Origin: Diphasiastrum complanatum | Taxonomy: Eukaryota; Streptophyta; Lycopodiopsida; Lycopodiales; Lycopodiaceae | Assembly (NCBI GenBank): GCA_029204225.1 | Contig: CM055095.1 | Location: 13,046,530-13,110,529, forward strand | Length of the DNA: 64,000 bases | Direction of reading: 5' to 3' | Part shown: positions 47,461 through 64,000 of the stretch, one piece after another | Numbering within the stretch: position 1 is the stretch's first letter | Layout of the letters: each line of letters begins with the position of its first letter | Notes under the pieces: generated by a model | What the model saw: the letters and a program-made list of their open reading frames with translations, nothing else | Told to the model about the DNA's origin: nothing | Databases searched by the model: none | Made by a program: the position numbers and the translations under genes

Positions 47461-47744
47461 TAGTTTATTTTGGTGATGTTTTGGTTGGAATGCTATTTGT
47501 TTGCAAGTAGAAGTAGATGTTAACACTCTTTGTTTTGCAAGCATCTTCACAGCTCCTAGGTTCGAGCCCACTTCCCGTGCTACAAACGACTTAGGCGGAG
47601 AAGGTGGAAAGCTTTTTACTTCTTAACAACAGTGGGCATTTGTACTTGTATATGCCTCTAAGCCACTTGAAAAAAGTACTTATGTGAGGGTGGAGCAGCT
47701 ATGGCCATGAACCGGATAGGATAAAAAATCCATGACATCATCAG

Positions 47745-47862
47745 TTGAGAAATCGTTTGATTTCTAAACATTTGATTCGTTGGAAAGGTAAGTTAGACGA
47801 TGAGGACACCTTGGAGAAGGAAGACGATTTGAGACTTAGGTTCCCTAGTTTTTTTCCATAGA
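47745..47862 (+). pseudogene. Gypsy chromodomain end, family of element C
   Basis: One frame reads RNRLISKHLIRWKGKLDDED, TLEKEDDLRLRFPSFFP then stop, the C-terminal chromodomain of a Gypsy integrase. It resembles the element C end (LRNRIVTRHLVR...RRNFPSF). The preceding sequence is unrelated. Confidence 0.75.
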
Positions 47863-48300
47863 AGGAGGTTTTTATGGTGTACCATAACGGTACGCCCTTT
47901 AGTGATGGCCTCGCAAGGGGCATGATGTAGGTTTGGCGTTATTGACATGTTTGGGTGCCACGCGTCAACGTGTCGCCGACAGGACCACGCTTGATAAGAC
48001 TGACTATGTTATGCCTATATAGTGGTGGGGTTTCCCTCTTTCCATTCGCTCAGTCTACCCGGGAGTTGTGCATGAGCCAGGATGTATCTCTAGGCCACAA
48101 GATGTATGCTAGGGAGAGCCGAGTGCGATGGCTGGCGGTATGGAACACCAGTTATTGTAGGAGGCTCAACTGGGCATGACTATGTCGATAGCTCCAGTTC
48201 ATGGAGGTGGGTCGATTGTGACCCTATGGATGGACAGATACAGTGCATCGTCATTGGTATGTGTGCAAAACCTTGAAGGCAGTCAAAGATTTTAGGGAGT
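47863..48300 (+). repeat. Possible LTR remnant after Gypsy chromodomain
   Basis: GCAAGGGGCATGATGTAGG near 47,913 could be a purine tract plus LTR start. GCCTATATAGTGG near 48,014 could be its TATA box. Position after a Gypsy 3' coding end supports an LTR, but no second copy is present. Confidence 0.35.
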
Positions 48301-51700
<3,400 letters not shown>

Positions 51701-51711
51701 CACTTTGCCCG

Positions 51712-52480
51712 GTGTCAGCTCACATGACCCTCAGCCTCAAAGTGCCCCACCTCTCCACTGCCGGGCAAGTTGGTGAGTATTTTCATGCAGCTCAAGCTTT
51801 AGCTCCTCTCACTCCCGTTCCCTCTTCCACGAATACTGTTGCTGTTCTCCAAGCTCTTCATCTTGATTATGAAGGCATTATTCCCTTGTTTGTGGAGGAC
51901 TTCGTACATGATGCTAATTTGGTGCTTGATCATGATTCCTTCTCTCAAGCTTTCCATCTTAGTCCCCATCTTGTTGTTGGTGGTCCCTCTGGTTTGGTCT
52001 ATGAACATCTGTGTAATTTGCTTTTTGCCTGAGGAATCTACTAGTGGCTTTATAGCTCTTTTAGGTCAATTCTTTAATCGCTTCTGGTCACATTCCTGCC
52101 TCCGTTGCTTGTCTTTTAGCGACATCACGTTTGATCGCTATGGTTCCTTTCTAACCATTGCCCTCTCTTGGTGGATTGCATTGCTCGGGTGGATAGTGGT
52201 TCTATGCCTTTTCATCTCTTACTCATCGATGCACGTCAGCTTCTCCCTCTCTCTACCTGAGCATGTCTTCCTCCTTCCGAGCAACTTCTCACTTTCAACT
52301 CGGATCTCTTGCAAGAGACCCTCTCGGAGCACGTGCACAAACAAACCCTTTCTAGCATGCTTTGTGAGTCATCTTCGACGTTGCATCGAGATTGGCTTCT
52401 TTCTTGTGCGGATCAAGGTGCGAATGACAACAATTTTACATGATGCACATAATGTGTTTGGAACAAATTCCACTCCGGCA
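51712..52480 (+). pseudogene. Decayed reverse transcriptase of a separate lineage
   Basis: Successive + frames read TNTVAVLQALHLDYEG, DSFSQAFHLSPHLVVGGPSG, LVYEHLCNLL, then PEESTSGFIALLGQFFNRF, SGHIPASVACLLATS, LIAMVP and finally a frame with LSEHVHKQTLSSMLCES ending DWLLSCADQGA. The GGPSGL...HL, IPxxVACL and LLSxAGxxA series is what I recall from reverse-transcriptase-like ORFs of algae and non-seed plants, unlike the LINE, Gypsy or Copia in this window. Many stops; no catalytic YxDD was found. Family name not certain. Confidence 0.5.
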
Positions 52481-52602
52481 ATAACCTCTATATCTTGAAG
52501 GGGATCCATATGGCCTCTTCAATACAATGTGACAAGAACATGACTGGGACATGACAAAAAATGAATGTCCATATTGCAAAACGTATCAATAATTTGAAAT
52601 AG

Positions 52603-53214
52603 TTGCAAGGTCTTGAGTCCACCTCAGAAAGATCTTTTACCTCCACAAAAATCAGGCAAATCATATCCAAAAAGCGAACACGAGTTCAATATCCAAAAAA
52701 TTTCAAGGCTGCATGTCAACATTGTGGAGGGCACAACCTTTTCATTGGAGACATGGGCACCACCACATGCAAAAACTGTAGTGAAACCATAACTAGAGCC
52801 ATGGAAAGGAGCAATAGGGCATGCATCTTTGAAAATAATAAGGAAAATTTTCAAACAAATACCTCAGGAGTCCATGAAGGGTATCCTGTTGAAGGGGACA
52901 TGGAGGAAAACGCCAACCCAACATATGTGGTGGAAACTCCTAATCTTAACGAGGAAGTAGTCACAATAATCCTAGATTTCAATGATGGAATAGTCATATC
53001 GCAACTTCAAGGCGATCTAGAATCCCAATTTGAGATTTGTGATTCAGATGATTATATTTGTAGAAAAGTAAAAGACCTTGGGAACAAATTTGGATTCTCA
53101 ATACCTGGTACTTCCTACAAATCTGATTTATATGAACGTTATTGTGCAACACTAAAACGTAAGATAGCTCACATCTCAGATAACATAGTTGAGGCTGGAT
53201 TGAGTTACTGGTGA
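52603..53214 (+). CDS. Unrecognised ORF with zinc-ribbon pattern
   Basis: An open frame of about 200 codons closed by TGA after EAGLSYW. It opens after a TAG at 52,600 and has no ATG at that end; the first in-frame ATG is in DMGTTT near 52,753. It may be an exon or a 5'-truncated gene. CQHCGGHNLFIGDMGTTTCK followed by NC gives CX2C-X13-CX2C, a zinc-ribbon-like spacing. A further CPYC in another frame lies just upstream (52,566). The rest is acidic, with an RKVKDLGNKFGFSIPGTSYK segment. No family recognised; could be a domesticated or transposon-borne protein. Confidence 0.4.
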   Translation: MQGLESTSERSFTSTKIRQIISKKRTRVQYPKNFKAACQHCGGHNLFIGDMGTTTCKNCSETITRAMERSNRACIFENNKENFQTNTSGVHEGYPVEGDMEENANPTYVVETPNLNEEVVTIILDFNDGIVISQLQGDLESQFEICDSDDYICRKVKDLGNKFGFSIPGTSYKSDLYERYCATLKRKIAHISDNIVEAGLSYW

Positions 53215-53386
53215 TGGAAATTTTTGGAGAGTCGAAGTGACACAATATGTGTGATGTCCAATTTCTTTTCCAAATGGGTGGAAGAAAATAATCCAAAAAC
53301 TGTGTTAAGTTTAAAATCTTCCACAAAAAGATTATAATCCTTCCATATTGTTCAAAGCAAGCAACGTACGACTGTGGTGTAATGTG

Positions 53387-53796
53387 TTATAACTTAGAAT
53401 TATGATATTTTCATTTTTGTATGTGATCACATCAATCAATCACCATAGACACTCCTCACAAGCTCTCAAAGATTGTACAACAAAAGCTTGACTATATTAC
53501 CAAATAAACTATACATATAGAGTATTCACAAACTGCATGAAAAGACTCAGTATGGCCAAATTCGACCAACAAACTCGGGACATGCCCCCGAGTATACCAA
53601 GTACTGTATATAAAACTGTACAAACTAACTTTTCCTATGTGGCTAATCGACTAATCCAAGTAGCCGTCAACGGGATGAGTGCCCGACTGATATGTCCTAA
53701 CACTATTGAATACAACAAATCTAATTAATTGTACACTAATTACAATATCACATTTGAAGCTTATACCGATGAATAAGATCAAACTGATTTCTAACA
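53387..53796 (-). repeat. Copia-type LTR (410 bp), reverse orientation
   Basis: On the minus strand it starts TGTTAGAAATCAG and ends AAGTTATAACA (TGTTA...TAACA ends). It is preceded by TTAAGGGAGAG (53,797-53,807), a purine tract, so it is a 3' LTR. TTATATACAGTAC is a possible TATA region. Confidence 0.6.
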
Positions 53797-55198
53797 CTCT
53801 CCCTTAAGCTCAAATGTGATAGGAGTAAAGAAATTTATTGCAGGCGTCTGGAGTGCCCAAAGATGTTATGCATATTCCAGCTACCCTGTACTTGACTCAC
53901 ACTCAAGCACACCATCAAACCACCAGGTTTGGCACACAAATTATCATGCACACAATGCTCATATAGAGAGTCTACCACACTCTCGACCAACTGACTCGTC
54001 CCCAATCCGACTTGACCACAAGTGGACCACATGATCGACATGGCTCAAACTGAGGAAATCCCACTGCCACCATGAGACTTACATCCTCCATCTAGCTAGG
54101 CTGACATCCTATCAGGCATTGTGTTGTAAGTACAAACCTGTAAAATTGACATCAATGAGCGACTAAGGCTCAACCTGAGAAAATCTTATTGCTACTATAA
54201 GATTGCACCCTCACCAGATAGACAACTAGTAGACATAATGACAAGTCAATGAGCATAAAATGACTACTTTGTTTCAGACATAGCACAACCACATAAAACT
54301 CCTATTCGAATCTAGACTCTCGTGACAAGGTAGCATGCAAGCAAACATTCATGCAAACCAACACAAATACGTCAAACACATGAACAGGCTTGCGCGAATA
54401 GTGGTATCCTGTCGTACCAGCAGCTGTCACCTATCACTTGTAGATCTACTGCTACACCACTGGTCTCCAAATCAGGTCCTCACCCATGGCTCACACCTAT
54501 AACCAAGATGCCCTCATGTCCAAGCATATCCAACTGTCCAATAAGCCTTGAAATTTGATTTCCATCCATTCCCCATGCTCAAGACTCTACTAAGGACTCA
54601 ATGAATGAATGTACGCAAATATCCCCATAGGCTACACCTGAGTAGCTCACCCATCTCCCAAAGATACTGATGATGATCTGCCTATCCTACATCCCATGTA
54701 GGTTCAACTTCTCATGGTTGACGTTGCCAACTCTGATTTGACTAGTATATAGGCCTCTCACAAAGGAGCATATCTCACCACAACATGTGACACCAATCTG
54801 GAGACAACTGTGCATATAACGATGCAACTCACTTGATTACTTGCCAAAGTATCAACTATTACTCCCTGAGCAACCATCTCCATCCTTGCTGGCTCACAAC
54901 CATGGGCATGCTGGATCCACATCACCTTGCAATGCACTCCATGCCCTCAGGATATGTACCACCCCAGGTACACTCCATGCCACCTATCTCCAAGTAGGCT
55001 TGACCCGTCCCCAGGTCACCATACTACTATCCAAGCCGATTGCCGAAGCATCTGCCTCTCCTGGCTCCTAGCAGTGTCGCTCCCCCTGGCTATGTGCCAC
55101 TCGACACCATGCCAACACAAACTCATCCATGAGTCGCTGCTCATGGGATCCCGAGGCTAATGTCTCCTTGATCATACCGAGGTATATGGCTCTGAGTG
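53797..55198 (-). other. Decayed interior between two LTR pieces
   Basis: C-rich on the + strand with no recognisable Copia domain on either strand. It lies between the LTR at 53,387-53,796 and an LTR-start scrap at 55,199-55,240 in the same orientation, so it may be a non-coding or substituted interior. Short ORFs here look like chance. Confidence 0.35.
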
Positions 55199-55240
55199 AC
55201 TTCAAGCTTATACTAAAAAATAAGATCAAACTGATTTTTC
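55199..55240 (-). repeat. Scrap of the same Copia-type LTR
   Basis: TCAAGCTTATAC...AATAAGATCAAACTGATTT repeats the first part of the LTR ending at 53,796, then diverges. Confidence 0.5.
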
Positions 55241-59200
<3,960 letters not shown>

Positions 59201-60724
59201 TCAAAAAAGGCGCTTGATTGGAATCTTTTAGTGAGACTCTCTATAGATATGCCCATAGTCGTCAAGGTGTAACTTCAATACATGGTGGTAGATGGAATGA
59301 TAGACCCCTTTATCAAGACTCTTTATAGATATGCCTATAGTCATCAAGGCAAGAGAAGTGATGTCCCTTTGCATGTAGAGCTCTAGATGAAGAGAGAGCT
59401 ATACTAGGATAGTGTGATTGGCCTAAATCCATATATTCAAGTGTAATGAGAAATATGGCCTATGGCTGTAGTGAGGGCATAACAAAATTTTCAAGGATAA
59501 TTGGGTGTGATGGTTTACCATGAATCATTCATGATGATGGATATATATGGAGCTGTGAAAATTTGGACCAATATGATGATAGAAATCCATGTCCTCATAT
59601 TTGTGAGGCATACAATGGGTGTGAGTTGTGACCAAGGTATAAAATGGACATAACCTCATCATTGCATCTTGGATATATTTTTAAAAGCAAAATTGCTCCA
59701 TGCTAATAAAGGAAGAGTGATCCTTCCCTAGTTGGCTATTGGTTTAAGTCTCATGCAAAGATGGGCACATGAGCAATTTTAAATATGCCTCTATAACCCT
59801 CCCAAGAAGAAGATATCTGGACCGATTTTTATGCATATAAGTGGATAAGAAATCAAGATGTCCTTGAGTCTATTACTACAGCCAATGCTATGAGTAATAG
59901 TTGCTCATCAATGTATGTGCCAAAAAAAGTAGGGGGAGGGGACATCCTTGTTTCACCTCTACAGTGATGGTGACTGTCTCATACACTTTTTCCCTGAGTT
60001 TGAAACTGATGTGAAGTGCAAGGGGGGATGCAAGAGAGAGAAAGAAAGCTTTGTTTTATGTCTTTGAATTACCAAAAGGTATAAGACTAAAAGTACACCA
60101 AGTGGGCATTAATTGCTATGGGAGGGTATATATGTCTCGAACTTAAAGAAAAGTAGATTGAACTGCATAACTACAAACTCCTCGAGTATAATAAAGAACC
60201 GTAACATTGTATAAATTCTAGCAACTGAGAATAATTGTTATTGTCATGGAATGTATATAAAAATGGATGTGATGGAGGATGCTCCCCATGTTGATGTTGA
60301 TGTAGAAGCGAAAGAGATTGCTTCACTGTCACGACAATGCAAGTGGTCTTTAAGTTTAAACTTTGTGCCTATGAGTGGTAAGTTGTGAAGCTTGGGCAAC
60401 TGTAGGTCGCAAATTTGACACTGTCTCTGATCTTTGTGGTGAAACTGAGTTGGGATATTTGCCTCATCCTTTGATAATGTTTCAACTTCCGTAGGAGACC
60501 TAGGTCGATGTCTTGTATAGGAGGTATTAGGACGTTGCATTTCTCTCTGACTTTACTGATCCAAGGAGATCAAGGAATAGAGTGTGACTTAGTGATTTCG
60601 AAAGAGACAATGATATCTCCCTCAGATCTTGTAGCATATTGGGCATTGGAAAATGAAGTACTCCAACTCACTCAATGTACATAAGCGGCAAATCCTACCC
60701 TCATGCAACATCGACATCATCCTG
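59201..60724. other. Unassigned sequence before LINE-3
   Basis: A phrase CTATAGATATGCC(C/T)ATAGTC(G/A)TCAAGG occurs twice (about 59,238 and 59,326). No coding domain recognised. Confidence 0.4.
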
Positions 60725-61590
60725 GTTGTGATGGCTCTTTATGAGAGAGCCTTGGGTTGTTTCTGACATGGCAGTTATATTGGGGTGAAGTAGGGGTGTC
60801 CTCTTTCACCTGTTCTTTTTGGATTATATATTGATGAGTTGGAGAGAGTCATCTCAAGTTTGCTATACAGATTGATGCAACTTTTCAGCTTATCACATAT
60901 ATTCAAAGAGTTCAGGCACTTCCAAACGCAGAGAGGAGATATACACAGATAGCACTTGCATCCTCACAACATCTTCATGATCAGGGTTACAAGCTATCAT
61001 GGTTTTCTCAGGCATCACACCTCCTCCTTAAGTCATATTTATCTCTATTACAAATTTTTCTGTGGGCACTCACCAATATATTAGACGTTTTTTATATAGG
61101 GCATATCTTGATCGTACATGGAGACGCCAGCTAGGTAAGCCCGATTATTATCAAACTCATTTCATGGAGATAGCTTCGTGTTTCATCACATTAGTTGGCT
61201 ATTGAGACTGGGAGGTTCCACGGTATTTCGAGAGAGACACGAATATGCCAGGTATGCTCTTTGGGGGAGGTTGAGTCTGAGGAGTATTTTATCTTTAGAT
61301 GCTCGACATACTACGAGATTAGAGGGAGATACTACTGCTTGTTTCACAACCTACCCACCACACTTCACTCGCTCATATCTTACAAGGATTCCCGTCGTGT
61401 TGCACTTATGATACGAGAGATGTTCTTGCTACGACGAGATATATGCTAGACAGCTAAGCATACTCATCACAGCTCTCATCTCATATTACCTCTTTCTTCT
61501 CTAGGAGAAGACCATGCTGGGACCCAAATTTTGACGATTAGATGGTGATGATAGACATTCACAGAGATCAGAGACGCGAAGTCTCTGTGT
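60725..61590 (+). mobile_element. LINE-3: deleted 3' fragment of the LINE family
   Basis: Reverse transcriptase words in broken frames (VMALYERALGCF, then CPLSPVLFGLYIDELERVIS), a deletion at about 60,860 that removes the YADD part, and the thumb region. The C-terminal Cys region follows: CQVCSLGEVESEEYFIFRCS, with YYEIRGRYYCLFHNLP (61,195-61,449). It continues with nucleotide similarity to the LINE-1 3' region (CTCTTTCTTCTCT, AGAGATCAGAGAC) to about 61,590. No CT tail. Several stops. Confidence 0.85.
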
Positions 61591-62292
61591 AGCCATAATG
61601 TGTGGTCTGGAAGCAGTATGTTATCGGTGCTCACCGTGAACATCTCGAGATAGGATGTCAACATTAGTTCATGGTTTTCAATTTGTTAATGGATCTGCTT
61701 TTCCATTGTTATGAAATGGTTGTTTCCCGTTTGTTATTGCCGTTAGACAAACAATTTTTTGGGCATAGCAAAGGAAACATTTGCACTTCAATCTTTTGGT
61801 GTAATAAGTGGCTTGTAAATTCCAGTTTGTATCACTACTTTCTATAAAGCTGTGATGAAAGAAGCTGAGAACTGGCGAAAGCATAAAGCTTTGAGCCATG
61901 TTTTCTCAAGAGCTTTGAAATGTGTTTAATTCAAGATTCATGGTTATTCATTGAGAAACTCGTGGTGTTGTGAATAAAAACAAGATTATGGCAAGTGTCC
62001 CTAAGATCCAAGTGTCAGCAACAACAGAAGGGATGCCACACTCATAAAAGAGCTAGCCAATCTGTCCGGTACATAGGGCATGCTGACAGTCTTTGCCACC
62101 CTCCGTGGTCCAAGATCTGCTACCTGGCCCTAACCTCTCTCTGCTGCACAAAGGGCTCTTTTGGTCTAGCACGCCCGCCAAAAGCAACAGATGGGCTCAC
62201 TGAGGGTGTGTCTGACTTTGGAGCATCAACTACTGGATCTCTACCCACCCCCTGTCGTAAGATAGTGGTTCTTCGAATGCCAATGAGCTTGC

Positions 62293-62293
<1 letters not shown>
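61591..62293. other. Unassigned sequence
   Basis: No domain recognised. The ORF at 61,995-62,408 runs into the GA array and is not supported. Confidence 0.4.

Positions 62294-62365
<72 letters not shown>
62294..62365 (+). repeat. (GA)n microsatellite, 72 bp
   Basis: Pure GA run. Its flanks do not match the LINE 3' signature. Confidence 0.97.
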
Positions 62366-62368
<3 letters not shown>

Positions 62369-63425
62369 TTCAAAGCTCAGTTGGTCACACTTACATGTTT
62401 TCATGTAGGTTTTCTTCATATACACAAAAATTGTCGCAATTGACTAAAATGGCAACGCATAGAAGCAATGATGGAAGCTCTCCTGTTGGAAAACGGGGTC
62501 GAGATCATTATATCAGGTTTTCTCATCTCTTTTAGATAAGACTTTTACATTTTATGCATTTATTCTTTAGGTTATAAGTTTTCTTTTTGTTTGGTCCTGC
62601 TATGACAAGCATATTAATGATTTTAAGTTGAATGTCGCAATCAAATACCGCAATTTTGCTCATATTTGTCCATATATACTATGTCATGAATGTACCATGC
62701 AATGAACATTCGACAATAGGACATGTTTTATTGAAACCTGTGACAATATTTGGTATATTACAAACCAAAATTAGCTTTTATTTTATTTGGCAAAATCTAT
62801 GAAGTAATTTGTAAAGTGACACATACCTATTCATAATGTCCACATGTTGTAGACTACATGTAAAAATGATAACCTTACCATTACGAAATGAGGAGGAAAC
62901 CAACTTATAATTGAGAGGGTTCCAATAATAACAAGTGAGGTACTATTTTGGCAATGCAAATTTGGAGTTACAAGGACCTTTTCTAGTCGATCTTCAGTGT
63001 GCCACGTGATGGCATGATCCTTGAATGTACAAACGAATAAAAAAGCTATGCAATGACTTGAAGCACAAAACGATAAAGCAAATGAAATAAGAAGTTTATA
63101 AATTGGTAATATATTAGTTGTGTGTGTTAGAGGAAACAAAATTGAAAGACATAAAATTATCCTTGTTTATCTAATCAATGGTGGTAGGCATAGGTTTATA
63201 TGCTTCAGTAACTCAAAACCCAAGTTTACCTTGCTATGAACTGAAATAATTAAATTTTTCTAATTGTGCCTATTTTTTCATGCCCAAAAGTGTTGTTTTC
63301 GTTGATTTCTATAAAAAATAGTACCTTAATAGTGGGGAATATTTCTTAAAGGTCAAGGGGAAATAGTAATCGGAGAGTTTGTATGTATGGAGTAAAGGGA
63401 GGTGGCATACTATCCATATCTTCAA

Positions 63426-63429
<4 letters not shown>
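62366..63429. other. AT-rich sequence, nothing firm
   Basis: A short frame from ATG at 62,449 (MATHRSNDGSSPVGKRGRD) precedes a possible splice donor but has no other support. No repeat recognised. Confidence 0.35.
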
Positions 63430-63512
<83 letters not shown>

Positions 63513-63529
63513 AGAAGAAGAAGAAGAAG
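63430..63529 (-). repeat. (CT)n(CTT)n tail of LINE-4
   Basis: On the + strand, 80 bp of GA then about seven GAA units, directly next to the LINE-4 3' end on the minus strand. Confidence 0.9.
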
Positions 63530-64000
63530 CTTTATTAACTTCTTTTCCACGCCCAAAGGTGTATAAGACGAGACAAGTACATCGGATAAAGTGGAACCAA
63601 GACGGAACAATGTCGTCAAACAACAAAACTAAAAACCGAACTAAACTAGGAAGAGGAGAATAATATCTCATTTCCAAGAATAATTTGGGCAGACACGAAG
63701 GTGGCCATTTCGAAACTCTCACTAATTCAAACTCAAAACTCAATCAATAGCGCCAAAATGCACTCACGCAGGAGGCGACGCTGTGCTAACAGCAATGTCA
63801 ACAAAAATTGGACGGCCATCGCGAAATAAAACTTTCTGACCTTTGACTCTAGCTTCCGACTTAAGTTTTTTCCGCTCTTCCCACTAAAGAGGGGTAAGAT
63901 CTTCTTCTAGGTATTGATCGGTGCCTCTGAGGCAGCCTCGTTGGCGAAGAACTGTCTGTCTAAAATCTTCGTCTTTAAAACGGAGGAAGATGTGAGAAGG
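63430..64000 (-). mobile_element. LINE-4: ORF1 C-terminus joined to LINE 3' end, no ORF2
   Basis: Read from 64,000 downward: IFLRFKDEDFRQTVL, YLEEDLTPL, a stop, then WEERKKLKSEARVKGQKVLF and RDGRPIFVDIAV. This matches LINE-2 ORF1 (YMDDDLTYIQVEERRK, RVIYRDGRVRFLDS). About 200 bp later comes CTTATACACCTTTGGGCGTGG, then ATAAAGCTTC, paralleling the LINE-1 end CTTATATGCCTTTTGGCATGG, then ATAAAGCTCT. (CTT)n and (CT)n follow. All of ORF2 is absent. It continues past the window edge. Confidence 0.8.

Noticed and set aside
47540-47600. Possible tRNA T-loop (GGTTCGAGCCC)
   Set aside because: No acceptor stem, D-arm or anticodon arm could be paired around it.
62449-62514. Small first exon starting MATHRSNDGSSP
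   Set aside because: Only about 22 codons, a weak donor and no recognisable continuation.

Overview
This is a stretch of nuclear DNA from a land plant. It holds the 3' half of one recognisable host gene embedded in a dense, partly nested set of retrotransposon remains. The host gene is the plastid biotin carboxylase subunit of heteromeric acetyl-CoA carboxylase (CAC2/accC type), with plant-like GT-AG introns. The TGGTATCAGAGCC primer sites, Gypsy and Copia elements, TTTAGGG telomere-type motifs and very long (CT/GA)n arrays also fit a plant. The large introns, high repeat load and LINEs with an L1-like ORF1 would suit a large-genome non-seed plant such as a fern, but I cannot fix the species.

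Layout. 1-20,241: two LINE copies in head-to-tail order on the + strand. LINE-1 (1-3,288) ends in a (CT)n tail. LINE-2 (3,289-20,241) begins right after that tail with a C-rich leader and carries decayed ORF1 and ORF2. Gypsy element A (3,490-15,843, minus strand) sits in the LINE-2 leader. Gypsy element B (7,468-13,767, plus strand), of the same family, sits inside element A with a clean 5-bp target duplication (GAAAC). 20,242-24,034: a short LTR-like piece and a third, internally deleted Gypsy element (C) of another family.

24,810-30,306: ten exons (861 nt including the stop, one open frame) of biotin carboxylase. The exons for the N-terminal part are not in the window, so the nested block 1-24,809 is probably (not provably) intron. 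Intron 7 holds two telomere-like heptamer tracts in inverted order.

30,400-48,300: decayed Gypsy and Copia pieces. These include a Copia gag split by a Gypsy LTR with the two halves in opposite orientation, a Copia 3' end with a 648-bp LTR, a ~500-bp tandem repeat with a Copia fragment in one unit, and a Copia 5' end (LTR, primer site, leader, gag). 48,300-59,200: mostly unrecognised AT-rich DNA with a decayed reverse transcriptase of another lineage, an unrecognised zinc-ribbon ORF, a Copia-type LTR and long microsatellites. 59,200-64,000: a 3' LINE fragment and, on the minus strand at the window end, a LINE copy in which the ORF1 C-terminus is followed within a few hundred bases by the LINE 3' end.

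No rRNA, tRNA or CRISPR array was recognised. Apart from biotin carboxylase, no intact coding gene could be supported. Every transposable element ORF has stops, frameshifts or deletions.
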